Below, in pieces: positions 49,236 to 57,371 of a DNA stretch of 64,000 nt. Made by a program: the position numbers and the translations under genes. Position 1 is the first letter of the stretch. The number at the start of each line of letters is the position of its first letter. The DNA lies in contig NZ_WSUT01000005.1 of assembly GCF_009789535.1 (NCBI RefSeq), forward strand, positions 2,355,501 through 2,419,500, in the 5' to 3' direction. This DNA is from Sphingomonas carotinifaciens. GTDB taxonomy: Bacteria; Pseudomonadota; Alphaproteobacteria; Sphingomonadales; Sphingomonadaceae. Under the pieces are notes generated by a model. It was not told the DNA's origin and did no database searches. It worked only from the letters and a program-made list of their open reading frames with translations.

Positions 49236-49814
49236 CTAACCGACGTTCACGCCATAGTTACGCGCCATCGGCGCGAGACCGCCTTTATATCCTTGACCTA
49301 CCGCGCGAAACTTCCACTCGCCATTGTGGCGATAAACTTCACCGAAAATCATCGCCGTCTCCGTCGATGCATCCTCCGACAGGTCGTAACGCGCGATCTC
49401 GCGCCCGGTGACATCATTGACGACCCGGATGAACGCGTTGGAAACCATGCCGAAGCTCTGTCGGCGCTGCTCGCCTTCATGGATCGTCACCGATACCGCG
49501 ATCTTCTGCACGTCGGACGGAACGGTCGCCAGGTCGACCTTCAACGCCTCATCGTCGCCATCGCCCTCGCCGGTCCGATTGTCACCGGTATGCTCGACCG
49601 AGCCGTCCGCGGAACGCAGATTATTGTAGAAAATGAAATCGGCATCGCCGCGCACCCGGTCGCCCGTCCCCAGAAGAAAGGCGCTGGCATCCAGATCGAA
49701 GTCGGTACCATCGGTGGTACGCGTGTCCCAGCCCAGTCCGATCAGAATGCGCGAAAGGCCGGGTTCCTCCTTCGACAAGCTGACATTGCCACCCTTGGAC
49801 AGGCTTACGGACAT
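49236..49814 (-). CDS. TerD family stress protein (single copy)
   Basis: 192 residues beginning [20 protein letters not shown], the standard TerD start. The calcium-binding acidic block [13 protein letters not shown] and the later [12 protein letters not shown] are present, and the end NYGVNVG is typical. TerD proteins bind Ca2+ and take part in tellurite, phage or general chemical-stress responses. The other ter genes (terB, terC, terZ) are not here, so this is a lone member between two sugar clusters. Its own promoter should lie in the 108 bases before it. Confidence 0.92.
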   Translation of the reverse strand: MSVSLSKGGNVSLSKEEPGLSRILIGLGWDTRTTDGTDFDLDASAFLLGTGDRVRGDADFIFYNNLRSADGSVEHTGDNRTGEGDGDDEALKVDLATVPSDVQKIAVSVTIHEGEQRRQSFGMVSNAFIRVVNDVTGREIARYDLSEDASTETAMIFGEVYRHNGEWKFRAVGQGYKGGLAPMARNYGVNVG

Positions 49815-49922
49815 CGGTGTTTCTCCATCATCGGCAGGTCTTGGGAAGATCGCCCCCATCACCGAACGCGCGGCGCACGCATTCCGGTTCCCGAGCGCGG
49901 GTGATGCTTCCCATGCCGTCGT

Positions 49923-51596
49923 TTATGCGCGCAGCGCCTTTACCGCATGATCCGCGGCCCGCGCGGTCAGGGCCATGAAGGTTAGCGACGGGTTGACGCA
50001 GGCGATCGATGCCATCTGCGCGCCGTCCGTGACGTACAGGTTGCTGGCATCATGCGCCTGGCTCCATCCGTTCAGCACGGACTTGCGCGGGTCGCGTCCC
50101 ATGCGCGCGCCGCCCATTTCGTGGATCGCGTCACCCGGCACATGCTCGCTTTCCCAACTGTGCACGTTGGTCAGGCCCGCCTCCCGCAGCATCGCCTCGC
50201 CCTGCGTCCGGGCGTCCGCCATCATCTTCAACTCATTGTCGCGGAAGCGCACGTCGAAGCGCATCAGCGGCACGCCGAAGCGGTCCACCTTGTTCGCGTG
50301 CAGCGACACGCGATTGTCCGCATAGGGCAGGCATTCGCCGAATGCCCCCATGCCGAACTTCCACGGGCCATAACGGCGCATGCCATGTTTCATCGACGCG
50401 CCGAAGCCGACCGGCTCCGACACTTCACGCCGCGCGCTGCCCTGATACCCATAGCCGCGGCGGAACCCGACCCCTTCGTCGCCACCGATGTTGCGGAATC
50501 GCGGCACATAGACGCCACCCGGCCGGCGGCCATATTCGATGAACTCCTCCATCCCCGGAATGTCGCCGCCGACGCCGACGCGGAAGATGTGGTCCATCAC
50601 ATAGGCGCCCAGCGTGCCATGGCTGTCGAAATGGCTGCGTCCGGTGCGGGCATCGCGCGAGTTCATCAGGATCTGGGTCGATGCGATCGCCGATGCGCAC
50701 AGGAATACCAGGTCGGCCGACACGACCTCTGCCTGCCCGGTATTGGCATCGACATAGCGGACGCCGGTCACCCGCTTGCGCGCCTTGTCATATTCCAGAT
50801 TGGTCACCACGGCATCGGACTTCAACGTCAGCTTGCCCGTCGCGCGTGCGGCCGGCAGCGTCACCGCCTGTGTCGAGAAATAGGCGCCGAACGAGCAGCC
50901 ATTGCTGCACTGGTTGCGATACTGGCACTTGGTGCGGTTCTGATCGGGCTTGTCCTCCGTCATGTTGGACAGGCGCGTGTTGATCAGCTTGCGGCCCGGA
51001 AACTTCGACTCCAGCCGTCCCTTCAGCCACGTCTCGGCGACGTTCATCGGCATCGGCGGCTGGAATTCGCTGTCGGGAAGATAGGGCAGGTTCTCGCGCG
51101 ATCCCGACACGCCGATATATTTTTCGACATAGGAATACCAGGGCGCGACATCGTCATACCCGATCGGCCATTCGCCATCGATGCCGTCGCGCTTGTTCGC
51201 GTCGAAATCCTCCGGCGCCCAGCGGAAGCTCCACCGGCCCCAGATCAGCGACTTGCCGCCGACCGCCGCCGGGCGGATCCAGTAAAAGGGGCTGCCCTCG
51301 CCATACGCATAGGGGTTGGCCTTGTCGTCATTGTAGAAGGCCTGGTTGCTCGGCGCGACATAGCCGTGCTTGGCGATGAAATAGTTACTTTCGATCAGCG
51401 GCTTGGGCATGATGTTGCGGGCCGGCACCTCATAGGCCGGCTTGCCGTCATAGGTGTAGCCCTCGCCATGCTCCACCATCCGGCCACGGTCGAGCATCAG
51501 GACGCGAAGGCCCTTTTCGGTCAATTCCTTGGCGGCAAACCCGCCGCTCACGCCCGAACCGATGACGACTGCGTCGAACCTGTTGGTCGATGCCAT
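49923..51596 (-). CDS. GMC-family FAD dehydrogenase, large subunit of a glycoside 3-dehydrogenase-type complex
   Basis: 557 residues. FAD site GSGVSGGFAAKELTEKG at the N-terminus; C-terminal GMC block HEMGGARMGRDP and NPSLTFMALTARAAD with the catalytic His/Asn. Three cysteines at 224, 230 and 234 (CQYRNQCSNGC) match the spacing of the 3Fe-4S ligands in bacterial FAD glucose dehydrogenases. No signal peptide: the protein should be exported folded with its Tat-bearing small subunit, encoded two genes upstream. It probably oxidises sugars or glycosides at C3 and passes electrons to the cytochrome c of the same operon. Last gene of the operon. Confidence 0.9.
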   Translation of the reverse strand: MASTNRFDAVVIGSGVSGGFAAKELTEKGLRVLMLDRGRMVEHGEGYTYDGKPAYEVPARNIMPKPLIESNYFIAKHGYVAPSNQAFYNDDKANPYAYGEGSPFYWIRPAAVGGKSLIWGRWSFRWAPEDFDANKRDGIDGEWPIGYDDVAPWYSYVEKYIGVSGSRENLPYLPDSEFQPPMPMNVAETWLKGRLESKFPGRKLINTRLSNMTEDKPDQNRTKCQYRNQCSNGCSFGAYFSTQAVTLPAARATGKLTLKSDAVVTNLEYDKARKRVTGVRYVDANTGQAEVVSADLVFLCASAIASTQILMNSRDARTGRSHFDSHGTLGAYVMDHIFRVGVGGDIPGMEEFIEYGRRPGGVYVPRFRNIGGDEGVGFRRGYGYQGSARREVSEPVGFGASMKHGMRRYGPWKFGMGAFGECLPYADNRVSLHANKVDRFGVPLMRFDVRFRDNELKMMADARTQGEAMLREAGLTNVHSWESEHVPGDAIHEMGGARMGRDPRKSVLNGWSQAHDASNLYVTDGAQMASIACVNPSLTFMALTARAADHAVKALRA

Positions 51597-51621
51597 GATT
51601 GTCCTCTCCAGAAAACGAAGG

Positions 51622-52458
51622 TCAGACGCGCAGTGCGCGCAGCGTCTGGAAACTCTTGGTGATGTCGGGAATGTAGGGTGCGGGCGCCTCGTCGTTTTCG
51701 ACGTAGAAATGCCGCACCCCGGCGCTACCCTTCAGCCGGAACAACGCCGCGAAATCGGTCACGCCCGCGCCCACCGCGGTCATGCTGCGGTCTGGGCGCA
51801 TGTCCTTGACGTGATAGGCGTACAGGCGATCCGCCAGCCGCTCGATCCACGCCGGGACGTCTTCGCCCGCATGCGCCACCCAGTAGAGGTCCAGCTCCAC
51901 CTTCACCAGCGCCGGGTCGGTCTCGCGGAGCAACCGCTCGTACAGGCTGACCCCGCCCGGCTTCACGGTGAATTCGAAGTCGTGATTGTGATAGGCGAAA
52001 TTCAGCCCTGCCGCCCTCAAATCATTGGCGAACCGGTTGATGTTGGGCAGCGCTGCCTGCCAACCCGCCTCGGTGCGATGCTCGTCGGTCATATAGGGCA
52101 ATATCACCGTGCCCGCGCCCAGCGTCTTGGCCATCGCCACCGACTTGGCGAAATTGCCGAGCAGCGCGTCATAACCGATATGCACCGACGGCGCGGTCAG
52201 CTTCAGGCGGTCCATGGTCCGGCGCAGCATGGCATGATCCATGCTGTCGTAACCGCCACCGCCGAACTCGACCTCGCGGTAACCGATGCCCGCCACCGTC
52301 TCCAGCGTCTTGACCGGGTCCTTCTGGAACAGCTCGCGCACCGTGTAGAGTTGCAGCCCGATCGGCCCCAGCTTTGCGGCAAAGGCCGGTGCACCGACGA
52401 GGCCGAGAGCGGCCAGCGACCCTGCGCCGGCCAGCAGATGACGACGATTGATGGTCAT
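51622..52458 (-). CDS. Tat-exported sugar phosphate isomerase/epimerase-like TIM-barrel protein
   Basis: 278 residues. Twin-arginine signal NRRHLLAGAGSLAALGLVGAPAFA, then an AP-endonuclease-2-type barrel with QLYTVRELF, AYHNHDFEF, VELDLYWVAHAGED and HVKDMRPD, which carry the metal ligands Glu/Asp/His. Periplasmic location rules out a sugar phosphate substrate, so the automatic family name is misleading. Relatives in such operons are candidate 3-keto-glycoside lyases or epimerases. Overlaps the small-subunit gene by four bases. Confidence 0.87.
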   Translation of the reverse strand: MTINRRHLLAGAGSLAALGLVGAPAFAAKLGPIGLQLYTVRELFQKDPVKTLETVAGIGYREVEFGGGGYDSMDHAMLRRTMDRLKLTAPSVHIGYDALLGNFAKSVAMAKTLGAGTVILPYMTDEHRTEAGWQAALPNINRFANDLRAAGLNFAYHNHDFEFTVKPGGVSLYERLLRETDPALVKVELDLYWVAHAGEDVPAWIERLADRLYAYHVKDMRPDRSMTAVGAGVTDFAALFRLKGSAGVRHFYVENDEAPAPYIPDITKSFQTLRALRV

Positions 52459-53018
52459 GAGCTATAGACCTTGTTGACCTGGGAATAGGGAAAGGCGCCG
52501 TTATATTCGCCCGGCACCGGCAGGTATTCGCGCTCCTGCGTCATGCCGATCTCCGACGTATAGTATCCGGTGATGACAAGCTGCCGGAACGCCTCGAAGA
52601 AGGTCTTGCCGCCCGGCATCTGGTCGTTCATCGCCAGCGTCAGCAGCGCATCCTGTTGCGCCGGCGTCGCCTTGGCGGCGGACGTGCGATAGTCGCGCTG
52701 GCTGCGCGCCTCGATCGCATCCAGCCCGGCGACGATCGGCGCCCGGTCGCCCGGCTCGGCCCAGTCCGCCAGCATCTTCTCGATGAATGCCGGCACGCCC
52801 GCGGCGATCGCGCCCGGCGTGTCCGTCGTCGGCAGCACCCGCTCGCTCAGCGCGGTCATCAGCGCGCGTTGCGGCGCGGTAAAGACCGCCACGCTCGGCG
52901 GCCCCTGGTTGATCGGCGGCACCGGTTGCGCCAGCCCGGCGGCGCGCGCGATCGGTGCGAACAGGGCGCTGCCGAACATCGCGGCGACGCCCGCCAATGC
53001 GGTTCTACGGTCGATCAC
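52455..53018 (-). CDS. Gluconate 2-dehydrogenase subunit 3 family protein (Tat-exported small subunit)
   Basis: 187 residues with a twin-arginine signal (DRRTALAGVAAMFGSALFAPIARA). The mature part matches the gluconate dehydrogenase subunit 3 family: LMTALSERVLPTTDTPGAIAAGVP and a C-terminal GYYTSEIGMTQEREYLPVPGEY. In FAD glucose and glucoside dehydrogenases this subunit stabilises the GMC subunit and carries it through the Tat pathway. The partner is the GMC protein encoded two genes further on. Confidence 0.9.
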   Translation of the reverse strand: MIDRRTALAGVAAMFGSALFAPIARAAGLAQPVPPINQGPPSVAVFTAPQRALMTALSERVLPTTDTPGAIAAGVPAFIEKMLADWAEPGDRAPIVAGLDAIEARSQRDYRTSAAKATPAQQDALLTLAMNDQMPGGKTFFEAFRQLVITGYYTSEIGMTQEREYLPVPGEYNGAFPYSQVNKVYSS

Positions 53019-53842
53019 TGGCCCTTACCTCCCAGATCCTGTGCGATCGCCGCCTCGGTCAGCGGACGAACCCAGATGTTGCGATAGGCGACCGGCGAGT
53101 CGTGATCCTGCAACTGTATCGGCGCGGCATCGGGATGCGCCTTGTACGCAGACACCTGCCGCCATGCGGTCGTGCCCAGCATCGCCTGATGGTTCTGCAC
53201 CAAGACGCCGTTCAGGAACGCGGTGACATAGGCGGGCCGCACCAGCGAACCATCCGCGGCGAAACGCGGCCGCTCAAACACGATATCGTAGCTTTGCCAT
53301 TCGCCGGGCTTGCGCGACGCGTTCACCAGCGGCGGCTTCCAGCCATAGACGGCACCCACCGTGCCATCGGCATAGGTCGGATTGTTGTAGCCATCTAGGA
53401 TCTGCACCTCGTAGCGCTGCATGAACCAGATGCCGCTATTGCCCCGGTCCTGCGACGTCTTGGTCGGCGGATTGGGCGAGCGGAACTCCAGATGCATCTG
53501 CACGTCGCCGAAGCTCTGCTTGGACACCAGATTGTTCTCGCCGCCGCTTCTGGCGCGCGACGGCACGACCAGCGCGCCGTTCTCCACCGGCCACATCGCC
53601 CGCTCGCCGCGCCAGGCATCGGTCGACCGCCCGTCGAACAGCACCACCGCGTCCGACGGCGCCCCGCCCGGAGCCGCCGCGGGCGTCACCACCGCGGGCG
53701 CCGGGCGATCGGCATCATGCACCCGCCACTGCCCGCCCGGCAGCACCGGCGTATCCTTGAACCCCGGCTTCTCCTGCGCCAGCGCCGGACTTGCGCCCAG
53801 CACCAGCATCAGGGCGGGGGCAACCTTCCGCATTCCCGTCAT
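53015..53842 (-). CDS. DUF1080 family secreted protein (3-keto-disaccharide hydrolase-like)
   Basis: 275 residues with signal peptide (LMLVLGASPALAQ). The concanavalin-like DUF1080 domain is clear: VVLFDGRSTDAWRG, RGNSGIWFMQRYEVQILDGY, GTVGAVYGWKPP and LQDHDSPVAYRNIWVRPL. Proteins of this family are reported to cleave 3-keto-glycosides, which fits a dehydrogenase that would make them. The start ATG 53842 overlaps the upstream stop by four bases, and TGA 53015-53017 overlaps the next start. Confidence 0.88.
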   Translation of the reverse strand: MTGMRKVAPALMLVLGASPALAQEKPGFKDTPVLPGGQWRVHDADRPAPAVVTPAAAPGGAPSDAVVLFDGRSTDAWRGERAMWPVENGALVVPSRARSGGENNLVSKQSFGDVQMHLEFRSPNPPTKTSQDRGNSGIWFMQRYEVQILDGYNNPTYADGTVGAVYGWKPPLVNASRKPGEWQSYDIVFERPRFAADGSLVRPAYVTAFLNGVLVQNHQAMLGTTAWRQVSAYKAHPDAAPIQLQDHDSPVAYRNIWVRPLTEAAIAQDLGGKGQ

Positions 53843-54765
53843 GCTCGCTCTCCCCCGTCGATCGCGCGATAGGCGGCGATCAGCCGCTCCTCGCCCGCGC
53901 GACCCTTTGTCGCATTGCCATGTTCCATGCCGATCACCCCGGCATAGCGTTTGTCCTTCAGCCAGCGGACGATATTGGCATAGTTGATCTCGCCCGTACC
54001 CGGCTCGTTGCGGCCCGGATTGTCGCCGAACTGGATATAGCCGATCTCCGACCAGCACGCCGCCAGCGTCGGGATCAGGTTCCCGGACTGGATCTGCTCA
54101 TGGTAAAGATCGGCCAGGATCTTCACGCCCGGACTGTTCGCCCCGCGCGCCACCGCATAGCCTTGCGCGATGGTCTGCAGATAGACGCCCGGATGATTGG
54201 TCCGCGTGTTCAGCGGCTCCATGACCATCGCGAGCCCATGCGGCGCGACGATGTCGCCGGCTTTCCGCATCACGTCGATCACCCGCGCGGTCTGGATGTC
54301 GAGCGGCAGCTTGTTGTCCAGAAACCCCGTCACCACCGTCATCCGGTTGGCGTTCAGCCGCTTGGCGACCTCGATCGAGCTGCGGATGTCGGCTAGGAAG
54401 CCCTCGCGTTCCGCCTCGTCATTGCCGCCCAGCAGCGGCCGGGACTGCGCCCATTTGGGCATGCTGGCGACGAACACGCCCATCGTCATGCCGCGCGACG
54501 CCAGCGCCTTGGCCATCGCCTCCTGCTGGGCGACGGGGCGGCCGCGTGCCTCGTTATCCTCCCATGCGGTGAAGCCCTGGTCCGCGGCATAGGCTATCTG
54601 TTCGATCAGCCCGCCGCGACTGGCAAAGCTCCCCTCATGCGGCGCATAGCCCAGTGCGAAGCGCGCCGCGTTGGACGGGCGACGCTGCGCCCCCGCCCCA
54701 GCCGTCGCGGCGACAAGCGACGAAGCGGCCCCCGCCGCCAGAACAGTCCGACGCGACAGCGTCAT
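53839..54765 (-). CDS. Tat-exported hydroxypyruvate isomerase-like TIM-barrel protein
   Basis: 308 residues with a twin-arginine signal (LSRRTVLAAGAASSLVAATAGAGA). The barrel keeps metal-site acids and histidines: VMEPLNTRTNHPG, ILADLYHEQIQSGN, YIQFGDNPGRNEPGTGEINY and GMEHGN. It resembles hydroxypyruvate isomerase (Hyi/YgbM) but is periplasmic. Likely acts on a 3-keto-sugar intermediate. It is 13 bases after the cytochrome c gene and coupled to DUF1080. Confidence 0.87.
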   Translation of the reverse strand: MTLSRRTVLAAGAASSLVAATAGAGAQRRPSNAARFALGYAPHEGSFASRGGLIEQIAYAADQGFTAWEDNEARGRPVAQQEAMAKALASRGMTMGVFVASMPKWAQSRPLLGGNDEAEREGFLADIRSSIEVAKRLNANRMTVVTGFLDNKLPLDIQTARVIDVMRKAGDIVAPHGLAMVMEPLNTRTNHPGVYLQTIAQGYAVARGANSPGVKILADLYHEQIQSGNLIPTLAACWSEIGYIQFGDNPGRNEPGTGEINYANIVRWLKDKRYAGVIGMEHGNATKGRAGEERLIAAYRAIDGGERA

Positions 54766-54778
54766 GCCCCCACCTGCA

Positions 54779-55159
54779 TCATTTGGCCCCTTCCGCCTTC
54801 AGATAAGCGATGATCGCCGCGCGCTTGGCCGGATCGGGCGTCGCGATCGGCATCTTGGTGCCGGGCACCTTCTTCATCGGCCCGGCCAGATAGGCATCCA
54901 GCGTCGCATCGTCCCAGCGCAGCTTCGACGCCTTCATCGCCGGCGAATAGTTGAATCCCGCGACCGACGCCGCCGGCCGCCCGACCACGCCGTGCAGGTT
55001 CGGGCCGATCCCGTTGCGACCGCCCTTGTTGACCGTATGGCACGCCTTGCACGCGGCAAATGCAGCGGGCGCGGCACTCTGCGCCTGCGTCGCCTCGGAT
55101 CCGAACACCAACGCCGCCGACGCGGCTCCCATCACGGCCAGGCCGATGAGCAACTTCAT
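54779..55159 (-). CDS. Class I cytochrome c
   Basis: 126 residues with a signal peptide (VMGAASAALVFGSEATQAQ), the heme motif CKACH near residue 37-41 and the axial Met in TKMPIATPDP. It is a soluble monoheme cytochrome of c550/c2 type. Within this operon it is the natural electron acceptor for the GMC dehydrogenase, feeding electrons to the respiratory chain. Start ATG 55159 overlaps the upstream stop by four bases. Confidence 0.93.
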   Translation of the reverse strand: MKLLIGLAVMGAASAALVFGSEATQAQSAAPAAFAACKACHTVNKGGRNGIGPNLHGVVGRPAASVAGFNYSPAMKASKLRWDDATLDAYLAGPMKKVPGTKMPIATPDPAKRAAIIAYLKAEGAK

Positions 55160-56304
55160 GCATTCTCTCCCGGACCGATATCGGTCCATTTCCGGTCGCC
55201 CCCCGCATTGGCGAGGACCGCCTCGATAAAGTCCATCGTGCGCAATCCATCCGCCACGCCCGGATGGGCGGTCTTGCCCTCGCCGCGGATCGACCCGGCA
55301 AAGGCACGGTAAAGATTGGCAAAAGCCTCGATATAGCCTTCCGGATGACCCGAAGGTGTACGGAATTGCGCCGCAACCGCCGGCTGCATTCCCGGCCCGC
55401 CGGCGCGCAACGTCTCGGCCGGCCGGTCGAGCCAGCGCAGCACCAGCGTGTTGGGCTCCATCTGCGCCCATTCCAGCCCGCCATGCTCGCCGTGGATGCG
55501 CAGGCGCAGGCCATTTTCCTCGCCCGCCGCCACCTGGCTCGCCTTCAGCACGCCGCGCGCGCCGCCCGGAAAGCGCAGCAAGGCGCTGACATCGTCGTCC
55601 AGCCGTCGTCCCGCGACATGGATCGCGACATCCGCCGACACCGACGCCGCCGCCAGCCCCGACACATGCTCCGCCAGATGAAAGGCATGCGTCCCGATAT
55701 CGCCCAGGCATCCGCCCATTCCGGCGCGCGCCGGGTCGGTGCGCCATTCGGCCTGCTTGTTGCCGCCGGTATCGATCGGCTGGCTCAGCCATCCTTGCAG
55801 ATATTCCACCTGCACCAGCCGGATCGCGCCCAGATCGCCACGCGCCACCCGGACCCGCGCCTCCTCGATCAGCGGATACCCGCTATAGGTGAAGGCCAAC
55901 GCAAAGTACCGTCCGCTCTTGCGCGCCGCCGCGGCGATCGCCCGCGCCTCGTCGCCGCTGATCGCCATCGGCTTTTCGCAAAAGACGTGAAAGCCCGCCT
56001 CCAGCGCCGCGATCGCCATCGGCGCATGCAGATGGTTTGGCGTCACGATCGCCAGTGCATCGATCCGCTCCTCCTCGGGCAGCGCCGCCTCGCGTTCGAG
56101 CAGCAGGTCGAGCGAGGGATAGACGCGCGCTTCGTCCAGCCCCAGCGCCGCGCCGCTCCGCGCGTTGCGCGCTTCGTCGCTGCTGAACGCACCCGCCACC
56201 AACTGCCAGTCGCCGTCCAGTGCTGCCGCCATCCGGTGCACCGCCCCGATGAACGCGCCCTCGCCGCCGCCGGCCATGCCTAGCCGAAGTCGGCGCCCGC
56301 TCAT
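55156..56304 (-). CDS. Gfo/Idh/MocA family oxidoreductase
   Basis: 382 residues, cytoplasmic. Rossmann loop [12 protein letters not shown] at the N-terminus, the family motif CEKPMAIS near residue 110, and [16 protein letters not shown] near 205 with the conserved Asp and His of the active site. Members oxidise or reduce sugars with NAD(P)(H). In this operon it could reduce an imported 3-keto-sugar back to the hexose. Four-base overlaps on both sides. Confidence 0.92.
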   Translation of the reverse strand: MSGRRLRLGMAGGGEGAFIGAVHRMAAALDGDWQLVAGAFSSDEARNARSGAALGLDEARVYPSLDLLLEREAALPEEERIDALAIVTPNHLHAPMAIAALEAGFHVFCEKPMAISGDEARAIAAAARKSGRYFALAFTYSGYPLIEEARVRVARGDLGAIRLVQVEYLQGWLSQPIDTGGNKQAEWRTDPARAGMGGCLGDIGTHAFHLAEHVSGLAAASVSADVAIHVAGRRLDDDVSALLRFPGGARGVLKASQVAAGEENGLRLRIHGEHGGLEWAQMEPNTLVLRWLDRPAETLRAGGPGMQPAVAAQFRTPSGHPEGYIEAFANLYRAFAGSIRGEGKTAHPGVADGLRTMDFIEAVLANAGGDRKWTDIGPGENA

Positions 56305-57371
56305 GCGGCGCCGCCATCGGTCGACAGGCCCAGGATCGATCGGATCGCGGCCCGGTCCACGCCGCTCTTGGCGAAATCGTCGAACGGATGATCGGTCACG
56401 CGGATGATGTGGTCGCGGATGAACGGCGCCCCCTCACGCGCGCCGTCCTCGGCACGCTTCAACGCGCATTCCCATTCCAGCACCGCCCAGCCCGCATAGC
56501 CATATTGCGCCATCCTGGTGAAAATGCCGGAAAAGTCTACCTGTCCGTCGCCCAGCGAGCGGAACCGCCCGGCCCGGTCCACCCAGTCCTGATACCCGCC
56601 ATAGACGCCCGATCGCCCGGTCGGGTTGAACTCGGCATCCTTGACGTGGAAACAGGAGATCCGGTCGTGATACCGGTCGATGAAGTCGAGATAATCGAGC
56701 TGCTGCAGCACGAAATGCGACGGATCGAACAACAGCCGCGCCCGCGGATGCTCGTTCACCGCCGCCAGGAAGCGTTCCCACGATGCGCCGTCATGCACAT
56801 CCTCGCCGGCATGCACCTCGAACGCGCAATCGACCCCCGCGTCCTCGAACACGTCGAGGATCGGCACCCAGCGCCGCGCCAGCTCGGCGAACGCCTCCTC
56901 CACCAGCCCTGCGGGCCGCTGCGGCCAGGGATAGACATAGGGCCAGGCCAGCGCACCGGGGAAGGTCGCATGCGCGCTCAATCCCAGATTGGCGCTCGCC
57001 CGCGCCGCCATCTTCACCTGCTCCACCGCCCAGGCCTGCCGCTCGGCGGGCTTGCCATGTACTTCCGGCGGCGCGAACCCGTCGAACAGCGTGTCATAGG
57101 CGGGGTGGACGGCGACCAGCTGGCCTTGCAGATGCGTCGACAACTCCGTCACCGCGATACCGTGGCGGTCCAGCTTGGCCCGCAGGTCGTCGCAATAATC
57201 CCGGCTCTCGGCCGCGGTCTTCAGGTCGATCAGTTGCGCATTGCACGGGATCTGCACCCCGACATAGCCCAGGCCCGCGGCCCACTGCGCCATGTTTTCC
57301 AGCGTGTCGAATGGTGCGTCCTGCCCCATGAACTGCGCAAGGAAGATTCCCGGCCCCTTCATATCCTTCAT
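56301..57371 (-). CDS. Cytoplasmic sugar phosphate isomerase/epimerase-like TIM-barrel protein
   Basis: 356 residues without signal peptide. AP-endonuclease-2-type barrel with metal-site segments FEVHAGEDVHDG, LLFDPSHFVLQQ, CFHVKDAEF and VLEWECALKR. It is larger than the two exported barrels of the operon and belongs to the group often paired with Gfo/Idh/MocA enzymes. Probable role: isomerisation, hydration or elimination step on the keto-sugar in the cytoplasm. ATG 57371 overlaps the transporter stop by four bases. Confidence 0.88.
   Translation of the reverse strand: MKDMKGPGIFLAQFMGQDAPFDTLENMAQWAAGLGYVGVQIPCNAQLIDLKTAAESRDYCDDLRAKLDRHGIAVTELSTHLQGQLVAVHPAYDTLFDGFAPPEVHGKPAERQAWAVEQVKMAARASANLGLSAHATFPGALAWPYVYPWPQRPAGLVEEAFAELARRWVPILDVFEDAGVDCAFEVHAGEDVHDGASWERFLAAVNEHPRARLLFDPSHFVLQQLDYLDFIDRYHDRISCFHVKDAEFNPTGRSGVYGGYQDWVDRAGRFRSLGDGQVDFSGIFTRMAQYGYAGWAVLEWECALKRAEDGAREGAPFIRDHIIRVTDHPFDDFAKSGVDRAAIRSILGLSTDGGAA

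Noticed and set aside
49236..49814. Tellurite resistance operon
   Set aside because: Only one TerD gene is present.
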